Shown: one piece after another, positions 30,030 to 36,068 of the stretch
Layout: each line of letters begins with the position of its first letter
Numbering within the stretch: position 1 is the stretch's first letter
Assembly (NCBI GenBank): GCA_025057155.1
Contig: JANWYD010000030.1
Coordinates: 1 to 36,068, forward strand
Length of the DNA stretch: 36,068 bases
Direction of reading: 5' to 3'
DNA from: Chloroflexaceae bacterium
GTDB lineage: Bacteria > Chloroflexota > Chloroflexia > Chloroflexales > Chloroflexaceae
Translations under genes and position numbers: made by a program
Notes under the pieces: model-generated
What the model was told of the DNA's origin: nothing
Database searches by the model: none
The model's input: the letters and a program-made list of their open reading frames with translations, nothing else

Positions 30030-31291
30030 GCAATTTCCTGGCCATTGCCACCGTCACCGCCACCCTGCGGCAGATGCTCGAAGATGCCGTCAGCCGCGAC
30101 GTGTCGGGCGCGACCGCCACCGCGGTGCGGCCCAACGCCCCGGGCAATCAACTGCCCAATCCAGGGGTCAATCTGTTTCTCTACCACGTGACGCCCAATG
30201 TCGCCTGGCGCAACGCCGATGCCTGGACGCGCGACGCCGATGGCGGGCTGGTGCAGCGCCCTCGCGCCGCCGTCGATCTGCACTACCTGCTGTCGTTTTA
30301 CGGCAACGACGCCGACCTGGAACCGCAACGGGCGCTGGGCAGTTCCCTCCGTGCCCTCGCCGAGCGACCGCTGCTCCCGCGGGGGGCCATTCGCGAGGTC
30401 ATCGCCGCAACCCCCGCCCTCGCCGCCTCGAACCTCGACTCCGAGGTCGAGTCGGTGAAGTTGACGCAGACCCCGCTCTCGCTCGAAGAACTGTCGAAGC
30501 TCTGGTCAGTATTTTTCCAGACGCCCTATGTGCTCTCGGTGGCCCTCCAGGCCGGGGTGGTGCTGATCGAAAGCCGGGGCGCGCCGCGGGCGACCCTGCC
30601 GGTGCGCGAGCGCAACCTGTATGTCGTGACCCTGCGGCAGCCGGTTGTCGAGTGCGTCGAGGCAAGCGCCGGCGCCGGGCAACCGGTGCTGGCCGGGGCC
30701 GCGATTCGTATCGTGGGGCGCGACCTGCGCGGCGAGATCACCCGAGTACGGATCGGCCAGGCCCTGGTGACACCGCCGGCGAACCAGGTCGGCGACACGG
30801 CCATCGAGGTGACGCTCCCCGCCGGGCTGCGCGCGGGGGTGCAGAGCGTACAGGTCGAGCATCCGCGGCTGATAGGTACGCCGCCGGCTCTCCACGGCAG
30901 CGTCGAGTCGAACGTGGCGGCCTTCGTCCTGCAGCCGGCGGCCAGTTTCGCCGTGACCAACGTGACGCCGGTGGTCGTAGACGGGGCGACCCTGCACTCG
31001 GCCACCGTCACGGCCACGCTTGACCCTGCGGTGGGGCGGACGCAGCGGGTGAAGCTGTTGTTGTACGAGTTCAACGCGCCCGATGATCGTCCCGCCCGGG
31101 CCTATGTCTTCGACGCGCCGCCGGACAATGGCATCACCGCACCGGCGCAACAGGAGACCACCACGGTGGCCTTCGGCGTCGAGCGGGTGGTTCCGGGGGC
31201 CTACCTGGCCCGCGTGCAGGTGGACGGGGCCGAAAGCCCGCTCGCGGTTGACGGCAGCGGGCGCTTCGCCGGGCCACAGGTGACGATCTGA
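30026..31291 (+). CDS. eCIS tube terminator, DUF4255 (Afp16/Pvc16-like)
   Basis: A 421-residue protein. Residues about 1-190 are the DUF4255 domain: IATVTATLRQML, PGVNLFLYHVTPNVAWRN, RPRAAVDLHYLLSFYGND, ALGSSLRALAERPLL and LSLEELSKLWSVFFQTPYVLSVALQAGVVLIES. In Afp/PVC particles this protein caps the end of the tube and sets its length. Residues about 205-421 are beta-rich and look like two Ig/IPT-type domains (GAAIRIVGRDLRGEITRVRIGQ; TVTATLDPAVGRTQRVKLLLYEFN), common extensions in this branch. It overlaps the preceding gene by four bases. Confidence 0.92.
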   Translation: MSNFLAIATVTATLRQMLEDAVSRDVSGATATAVRPNAPGNQLPNPGVNLFLYHVTPNVAWRNADAWTRDADGGLVQRPRAAVDLHYLLSFYGNDADLEPQRALGSSLRALAERPLLPRGAIREVIAATPALAASNLDSEVESVKLTQTPLSLEELSKLWSVFFQTPYVLSVALQAGVVLIESRGAPRATLPVRERNLYVVTLRQPVVECVEASAGAGQPVLAGAAIRIVGRDLRGEITRVRIGQALVTPPANQVGDTAIEVTLPAGLRAGVQSVQVEHPRLIGTPPALHGSVESNVAAFVLQPAASFAVTNVTPVVVDGATLHSATVTATLDPAVGRTQRVKLLLYEFNAPDDRPARAYVFDAPPDNGITAPAQQETTTVAFGVERVVPGAYLARVQVDGAESPLAVDGSGRFAGPQVTI

Positions 31292-31449
31292 TTTTGGATT
31301 TGGGATTGGGGATTTTGGATTGGCTGGGAGCAAGCCGGTGGGCCCATCCGCCTCCCGGAGTGAAAGTTACTGGGGAGTGGCGCGTGGCGGAAAAGGAACC
31401 GGATGACCTGGTTTTGCGAACGGACCCGCGCGGAGGGGAACCAACCCTG
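31292..31449. other. Spacer with TTTTGGATT-type repeats
   Basis: 158 bases between the terminator and ATPase genes. The left part is built of GGATTTGGGATTGGGGATTTTGGATTGG-like units, the reverse-oriented relative of the repeat at 24584. The frame is open through it but looks non-coding. Confidence 0.5.
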
Positions 31450-33462
31450 ATGGCAACCCACCAGCAACTTCTTCCTGAACCGTCGGTGACGCCCCACGGC
31501 TCCCCGGAGCGGGAGGGCGCGCGCGACTGGCACACGGCCAACCAGGGCTACCTGCGGGCCGCGCTCAACCTGGCGCGCGCCGCGCTCATCGGGCCGGCGG
31601 AGAGCGAGGCGCTGGTTCAGGCGCGCGACGAACTCCGACGGGCCGCCGCGTCGCTGCCCGCGCCCGCCGCCCTCGAAACCCTCTGCGCCGGTTTTGGCCT
31701 CTCGGCCTTCGAGCGCGACCTGCTGCTCCTCTGCGCCGGGGTGGAACTGGACGCCGGCTTCGGCCCGCTGCTGGCCGAAGCGCAGGCCGACCCGGGGCGG
31801 CCCTACCCCACCTTCGGCCTGGCGCTGGCGGCGCTGCCCGGAGCCCACTGGAGCGCCCTCGCGCCCGAGGCGCCCCTGCGCCGCTGGCGGCTGATCGAGG
31901 TTGGCGCCGGCCCGGCGCTGGTGGCCGGCCCGCTGCGGATCGATGAGCGTGTGCTCCACTTTCTGCTGGGGGTCAACTACCTCGACGAGCGGCTGCGCGG
32001 CATAGTCGAGCCCGCGCTGCCCGCCGCGCCGCTGGCGCCCTCGCACGCCGCCCTTGCCGAGCGCATCGCCGGGCTGTGGGCGCAACCCCGGGCGGGAGGC
32101 TCGCTGCCCGTGGTGCAACTCTGGGGCGCGGAGGGCGCCGAACGCCAGGCGATCGCCGCGGTGGTCTGCCAGCGCCTCGGCTGGGACCTGTTCGCCATCG
32201 GCGCGCAGCATTTGCCGACCGATCCCCGCGAACTTGAGGCCCTTACGCGCCTGTGGGAGCGCGAGGCGCTGCTGAGCCGCGCGGCGTTGCTGATCGACTG
32301 CGACGACCTCGACCCCGCCGACGCGCCCCGCGCATGGGCCGTCGCCCGCTTTAGCGAGGGCCTGGACGGACCCCTCATCCTCGCCGGCCGCGAGCGGCGC
32401 CCGTTGCGCCGGCGCCCGTCCCGGGGCTTCGAGGTCCCCCGACCCGGCCTCGACGAGCGGCGGGCCCTCTGGCAGGGTGCGCTGGGCGCGCACGCGGAGC
32501 GCCTGAACGGGCAGATCGAGCGCCTGGCCGCCCAGTTCAGCCTGGGCGCGACGGCCATCGGCGCGGTCGCCGCTGAAGTGGCCGCCGCGGCGGACGGCCA
32601 TGAAGCGGGCGAGTCCCTGTGGCAGGCCTGCCGCGCGCGAGCGCGCCCCCGGCTGGACGATCTGGCGCGGCGCATCGAAACCCGGGCATGCTGGGACGAC
32701 CTGGTGCTGCCCGAGGCCCAGTTGCGGACCCTGCGCGACCTGACCGCCCAGGTGCGCCAGCGAGCCAAGGTCCACGAGGAGTGGGGCTTCGCGGCGAAGA
32801 GCAGCCGCGGGTTGGGCATCAGCGCGCTGTTTGCCGGCGCCAGCGGCACGGGCAAGACCCTGGCCGCCGAGGTGATCGCCGGCGCGCTGCAACTTGACCT
32901 GTACCACATCGACCTGAGCCAGGTGGTCAGCAAGTACATCGGCGAAACCGAGAAGAACCTGCGGCGGGTCTTCGACGCCGCGGAGGACGGCGCCGCTGTG
33001 CTACTCTTCGACGAGGCCGACGCCCTCTTCGGCAAGCGCAGCGAGGTGAAGGACAGCCACGATCGCTACGCCAACATCGAGGTCAGTTACCTGCTCCAGC
33101 GTATGGAGCAGTACCGTGGATTGGCGATCCTGACCACGAATATGAAAGACGCGCTGGACACGGCCTTTCTGCGCCGCATCCGCTTCATCGTCGCCTTCCC
33201 CTTCCCGGACGCGGACCAGCGGGCGGCGATCTGGCGGCGGGTGTTCCCGCCGGCTACACCCACCGAAGGGCTGGACATCGCCCGGCTGGCGCGGCTGAAC
33301 GTAGCGGGCGGCAACATCCGCAACATCGCCCTCAACGCCGCCTTCCTGGCCGCCGACGCGGGCGAGCCGGTGCGCATGGCCCACCTGCTGCGCGCGGCCC
33401 AGATCGAGTACGCCAAGCTGGAGAAGCCGCTACCGGCCAGCGAGGTAGGGGATTGGGTGTAG
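31450..33462 (+). CDS. eCIS AAA+ ATPase (Afp15/Pvc15-like)
   Basis: A 670-residue ATPase. The C-terminal AAA+ domain has Walker A GASGTGKT at 463-470, a pore-like YIGETEKNL segment, Walker B LLFDEADALF at about 518-527, sensor 1 ILTTNM, and the RRIRFIVAFPFPD arginine-finger region. The N-terminal half (about 25-430) is helical and includes a degenerate AAA-like domain (WGAEGAERQ in place of Walker A; ALLIDCDDLDP in place of Walker B). Afp15/Pvc15 relatives are cytosolic and are needed for particle assembly or cargo loading. I prefer ATG 31450 (GGAGG at 31432-31436) because upstream codons lie in repeat DNA. This is the only eCIS enzyme with a clear NTP-binding site in the window. Confidence 0.92.
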   Translation: MATHQQLLPEPSVTPHGSPEREGARDWHTANQGYLRAALNLARAALIGPAESEALVQARDELRRAAASLPAPAALETLCAGFGLSAFERDLLLLCAGVELDAGFGPLLAEAQADPGRPYPTFGLALAALPGAHWSALAPEAPLRRWRLIEVGAGPALVAGPLRIDERVLHFLLGVNYLDERLRGIVEPALPAAPLAPSHAALAERIAGLWAQPRAGGSLPVVQLWGAEGAERQAIAAVVCQRLGWDLFAIGAQHLPTDPRELEALTRLWEREALLSRAALLIDCDDLDPADAPRAWAVARFSEGLDGPLILAGRERRPLRRRPSRGFEVPRPGLDERRALWQGALGAHAERLNGQIERLAAQFSLGATAIGAVAAEVAAAADGHEAGESLWQACRARARPRLDDLARRIETRACWDDLVLPEAQLRTLRDLTAQVRQRAKVHEEWGFAAKSSRGLGISALFAGASGTGKTLAAEVIAGALQLDLYHIDLSQVVSKYIGETEKNLRRVFDAAEDGAAVLLFDEADALFGKRSEVKDSHDRYANIEVSYLLQRMEQYRGLAILTTNMKDALDTAFLRRIRFIVAFPFPDADQRAAIWRRVFPPATPTEGLDIARLARLNVAGGNIRNIALNAAFLAADAGEPVRMAHLLRAAQIEYAKLEKPLPASEVGDWV

Positions 33463-33653
33463 ACGGGAAACCGGGTTGCCCTGCACCCCCGCCCGATGGG
33501 GGACCGTTGTAGCGCAACCCTCCGCGGGTTGCGCTGGGGAAAAACAGGGTTGCCCCGCGCCCCTGCCGGCGGGGAGAGGCGGGGAGGGCGCAGCCCTCCC
33601 AGAACATGGTTCGGATTACCCGGTTATCCGCATAGACGCCAGAGGCTAACCCG
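33463..33653. repeat. Cluster of four palindromes after the ATPase gene
   Basis: In order: family A at 33465-33481 (GGGAAACCGGGTTGCCC), family B AGCGCAACCC/GGGTTGCGCT at 33511-33535 (perfect 10-bp stem), family A at 33536-33556, and GGGAGGGC/GCCCTCCC at 33582-33600 (perfect 8-bp stem, loop GCA). No gene is present in this 191-base stretch. Confidence 0.75.
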
Positions 33654-33902
33654 ATGCGCATTCGACTGGAGATCGACACCCTGATCCTGGAAGGCTTCCC
33701 GGCCCACGAGCGCCGGCGCATCGCCGCGGCGGTGGAAGCCGAACTGGCGCGGCGCCTGGCCGATTGGCGTCCGTCCGCTGACCTGAGCAGCGTTTCGCTC
33801 CCCCGGCTGGATGGCGGAGCATTCGACGTGGCGCCCGGCGCGTCGCCGGAACAGATTGGCGCGCGGGTGGCCGAGGCGATCTACGGAGGTCTGACGCGAT
33901 GA
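33654..33902 (+). CDS. Small eCIS-associated protein of unknown function
   Basis: An 82-residue protein: an N-terminal beta strand (MRIRLEIDTLILEGFP), a long helix (HERRRIAAAVEAELARRLADW), a linker, and a C-terminal helix ending ARVAEAIYGGLTR. Proteins of this size and with the same I-x-x-L-x-L-E-G start and A-x-x-I-Y-G-x-L end precede DUF4157 genes in other eCIS loci. A cargo-specific adaptor or chaperone is a reasonable guess but not shown. Its stop overlaps the next start by four bases (ATGA), so the two proteins are made together. Confidence 0.72.
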   Translation: MRIRLEIDTLILEGFPAHERRRIAAAVEAELARRLADWRPSADLSSVSLPRLDGGAFDVAPGASPEQIGARVAEAIYGGLTR

Positions 33903-35149
33903 AGAGCCAGTTGCAGCGCCAGCCGGCCACGAAACCAGCGGCGGAACCCGCTCCGCGTTCGCTGCTCCAGCGCAAGTGCGCCTGTGGCGGCACACCCGGC
34001 TTCGATGGCGAGTGCGCAACGTGCCGGGCAAAGCGGCTCCAGCGCCGGGCGACCGAAGGCGCCGGGCCGTCCGGCGTGCCGCCCATCGTTCACGAGGTGC
34101 TGCGCTCGCCGGGCCAGCCGCTCGACGCGGAGACGCGGTCCTTCATGGAGCCGCGCTTCGGCCACGACTTCAGCCGGGTGCGCGTGCATACCGGCGCGCG
34201 GGCGGCCGAGTCGGCGCGGGCCGTGAACGCGCTGGCGTACACCGTGGGGCGCGATGTGGTCTTCGGGGAGGGGCAGTACGCGCCGGGCACCGGCGCGGGG
34301 CGACGCCTGCTGGCGCATGAGTTGACCCACGTGATCCAACAGGGCCATCGAACGAGCGGGCTAACGAAGGTGAGCGAGCCAGGCGAACCAGTTGAACGAG
34401 AAGCAGACCGGACGGCTGAGGAAGCGTTGCGTACCGCGCAACCTGGTATCCAACCGGTGACATCAGGCAGAACTGACACTATTTGGCGCACACGCTCTAC
34501 TAGATCAACCAGTTGTCCGGCAAATACAAATTCCGCTCCGGTTGACCCCGCCGCCGTGCTCGATGGCGACGATGGGCGCGCCCGTGAGATCGCGACTACA
34601 GTCGCCGATCTCACGGGGGCTAAGCCTCCTGCCCCTGACACGGTTGATATCTACCGGGCGCGTTTCGGCTCTCCGCCAGCAGTGAGAACAGGCTTTCTTA
34701 ACCGACTGACAGGCCAGGTGCGTCAGTCAGAGGACGTAGCTGTCAGCGAAGAGTTGAACATACTTTCGCGACGCTTCCGGCTAGTCGCGCGCTTTTTCAG
34801 CCAGTCGATCGCCTATCGCTGCATCGGCGGCGCGAGTAGCTTCGGCGGCTGCTCTCCGCCGACCTGTGAAAATATGTTCGCTTGGTCGTGTCGCGGCATC
34901 GGCGCGATTTTCCTGTGTCCCAGTTATTGGGATCATACAGCCAATACCGACGAGCGAGCAGCGGTGCTGGTTCACGAGGCTTTTCACGTCAATTTCGGCG
35001 TTTCGAATCCGCGGCAAGTCGGCGAAGTCGGCGATGAGACGCTGCGCGGTCCAGGCCGCAACTTCGTTGTGGCCGATTGCTACTCGGGTTTCGCCGCCGA
35101 TCTGGTGGGCATTAAGAACCCCGCTGATTCGTGTCCGGCAGCACCCTGA
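33899..35149 (+). CDS. DUF4157 protein with C-terminal M35-like metallopeptidase domain (putative eCIS cargo)
   Basis: A 416-residue chimera. The N-terminus has a CACG...CATC cysteine cluster (C27, C29, C39, C42) in LLQRKCACGG, usual for this family. The DUF4157 domain spans about 62-175, with PRFGHDFSRVRVHTGA, HELTH (140-144) and the third ligand region EREAD (about 166-170). A linker follows, then a different domain (about 205-416) with HEAFH (359-363) and VADCYSGFAADL (392-403), similar to the Asp/Asn-x-Y-x-x-F-A end of M35/aspzincin peptidases. Eight cysteines occur in this part. The DNA of the C-terminal half is much less GC-rich (53-57% on sampled lines against about 77% for a line in the DUF4157 part), suggesting an exchanged module. 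It is probably a toxin or processing peptidase carried by the particle. Confidence 0.8.
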   Translation: MKSQLQRQPATKPAAEPAPRSLLQRKCACGGTPGFDGECATCRAKRLQRRATEGAGPSGVPPIVHEVLRSPGQPLDAETRSFMEPRFGHDFSRVRVHTGARAAESARAVNALAYTVGRDVVFGEGQYAPGTGAGRRLLAHELTHVIQQGHRTSGLTKVSEPGEPVEREADRTAEEALRTAQPGIQPVTSGRTDTIWRTRSTRSTSCPANTNSAPVDPAAVLDGDDGRAREIATTVADLTGAKPPAPDTVDIYRARFGSPPAVRTGFLNRLTGQVRQSEDVAVSEELNILSRRFRLVARFFSQSIAYRCIGGASSFGGCSPPTCENMFAWSCRGIGAIFLCPSYWDHTANTDERAAVLVHEAFHVNFGVSNPRQVGEVGDETLRGPGRNFVVADCYSGFAADLVGIKNPADSCPAAP

Positions 35150-35285
35150 TAGGATCGGCCTTGCGTGAATTCGGATTGTTGGAGTAACGCAATGTCAACC
35201 ACGCCCGGACGCGCCGCGCCTCATCTGAAAATCTGCAATCTGTAATCACACCAGGTGCACTATATTCAGGAGAGTGAGCATTCCT
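35150..35285. other. Short AT-richer spacer
   Basis: 136 bases after the cargo gene, AT-richer like the cargo 3' end, with a small repeat ATCTGAAAATCTGCAATCTG at 35223-35242. It ends with AGGAG at 35268-35272 for the next gene. Confidence 0.4.
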
Positions 35286-35921
35286 ATGCCTCCATCCCCC
35301 CTCCTCCAGAAAGGCGCCATTATCGGGTTGGACCCGTTCAACCCCGTCGCCAGCGTGATCGTCTTTCAGTACAACCCGGAGACGCTGACGCGCACCGTTA
35401 CCGCGCAGAGCGCCGGCGGCGAGCAGCGCGGCGATCGGGGCGAGGCGCTGCGCCTCAAGGGGCCGCCCCAGGAGCAGATCCGCCTGGAGGTGGAGCTTGA
35501 CGCCGCCGATCAACTGGAACGCGGCGATAGTATCGCCGGCAGTATGGGCATCTTTCCCGCTCTCGCAGCCCTGGAAATGCTCCTCTACCCCAAGTCGCTC
35601 CGCGTCATTGCCAATGAGGTGCTGCTCAACCTGGGGGTGATCGAGGTCATCCCGCCCGAGGCCCCGCTGACCGTCTTTGCCTGGGGCCTGCACCGTATCC
35701 TGCCCGTGCGCCTGACTAGCCTGACCATTACCGAAGAGGCCTTCGATCTCCGTCTGAACCCTACCCGCGCCAAGGTCAGCCTGGACCTGCGGGTGCTGAA
35801 TTACCAGGACCTGGGCCTGCCAAGCCCCGGCGGGACGCTGTTTATGGCCCACCAGATCGCCAAAGAGGTTATGGCGACCATTGGCAGCGTAGGCGCCATC
35901 GAGCGCGGTTTTTCGACCTGA
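35286..35921 (+). CDS. eCIS tube-adaptor protein, CIS_tube domain (Afp7/Pvc7-like)
   Basis: A 211-residue protein with the N-terminal contractile-injection-system tube domain: the VASVIVFQYNPETLTRTVTA block (about residues 20-39), LKGPPQEQIRLEVELDAADQLE (about 55-76), and the conserved VFAWGLHRILPVRLTSLTITEEAFDLRLNPTRAKVSLDLRVL (about 125-166). In Afp/PVC the equivalent protein links the tube to the spike, and it often carries a C-terminal LysM domain; here LysM is absent or encoded separately. AGGAG is at 35268-35272. ATG 35286 is my choice, though the upstream GTG at 35274 is in frame and very close to the Shine-Dalgarno. Baseplate genes should follow to the right. Confidence 0.8.
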   Translation: MPPSPLLQKGAIIGLDPFNPVASVIVFQYNPETLTRTVTAQSAGGEQRGDRGEALRLKGPPQEQIRLEVELDAADQLERGDSIAGSMGIFPALAALEMLLYPKSLRVIANEVLLNLGVIEVIPPEAPLTVFAWGLHRILPVRLTSLTITEEAFDLRLNPTRAKVSLDLRVLNYQDLGLPSPGGTLFMAHQIAKEVMATIGSVGAIERGFST

Positions 35922-36068
35922 TCGGTTCCCTGCCGGGGAGGGCGCCGTAGCGCAACCCGGAGGGTTGCGGGCGGAAAAACCGGGTTTCCCTGCGCCCCTG
36001 GCGGGAGGGTGAAGGAGGGCTTCGCCGTCGCGCCCCTGGCGGGAGGGTCCGGGAGGGCGCAGCCTTCC
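35922..36068. repeat. Composite palindrome block at the right edge
   Basis: Family B CGCAACCC/GGGTTGCG (35951-35969, perfect), a family A copy (35973-35990), then CGCCCCTGGCGGGAGGGT twice (about 35992-36010 and 36031-36048), then GGGAGGGCGCAGCCTTCC running to the window end. It is the same set of elements, in a similar order, as at 33463-33653. Confidence 0.7.

Noticed and set aside
25530-36068. Interpretation as an ordinary prophage or a type VI secretion system
   Set aside because: No capsid, terminase, portal, lysis or integrase genes, and no TssJ/L/M membrane complex. DUF4255, DUF4157 and the Pvc15-type ATPase are markers of extracellular contractile systems.

Overview
The window is a GC-rich bacterial chromosome segment (about two thirds G+C by eye). 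Housekeeping genes come first and one large accessory locus follows. Gene content (DUF2905, rpsO-pnp, fabF-rnc, tig-clpP-clpX, DUF2249 with an NnrS-like protein, a protoglobin, and an extracellular contractile injection system of the DUF4255/DUF4157 type) and the many GC-rich intergenic palindromes suggest a member of the Chloroflexota, probably class Chloroflexia (Roseiflexus/Chloroflexus relatives). This assignment is an inference from gene content. There is no rRNA marker in the window.

Layout. 1-3051: a DUF2905 protein, then a compact operon of an NnrS-like membrane protein, a DUF2249 protein and a protoglobin fused to a MoaD/ThiS-like domain. A CRP/FNR-type palindrome precedes the operon, which suggests nitric-oxide or redox handling. 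3055-6147: rpsO and pnp, with a terminator between them. 6169-8575: an alpha/beta hydrolase, a MaoC-type hydratase and a GNAT acetyltransferase. 8757-10811 (minus): fabF then rnc. 11227-12414: an M20 amidohydrolase. 12458-14935 (minus): an OmpR-type response regulator, upp and a WecA/TagO-like transferase in one tight operon. 15264-19037 (minus): tig, clpP, clpX. 19369-21467: two tandem lspA genes and an RluD-like pseudouridine synthase. 22006-25052: a Yip1-like membrane protein, an orphan Phd/YefM-type antitoxin coupled to an EamA transporter, and a small protein of unknown function.

From 25276 to the right edge lies part of an extracellular contractile injection system (eCIS, a headless phage-tail-like particle). 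It starts at a consensus promoter whose spacer is a perfect 14-bp palindrome. The genes are sheath, inner tube, gp26/gp51-like baseplate chaperone, a proline/alanine-rich protein, DUF4255 tube terminator, AAA+ ATPase, an 82-residue helper, a DUF4157 protein with a second C-terminal HExxH (M35-like) domain, and a CIS tube-adaptor protein. Spike, PAAR, gp25/gp6-type baseplate and tape-measure genes are not seen and should lie to the right of the window.

Intergenic DNA is full of short dispersed palindromes (a GGGAAACC/GGTTTCCC family and a GCAAYCC/GGRTTGC family), two copies of a 115-139 bp MITE-like element with 11-bp terminal inverted repeats, and several short tandem repeats. The most notable points are the eCIS with its chimeric metallopeptidase cargo candidate, the spacer-palindrome promoter, the protoglobin-MoaD fusion, and the 40-bp duplication in the tig leader.
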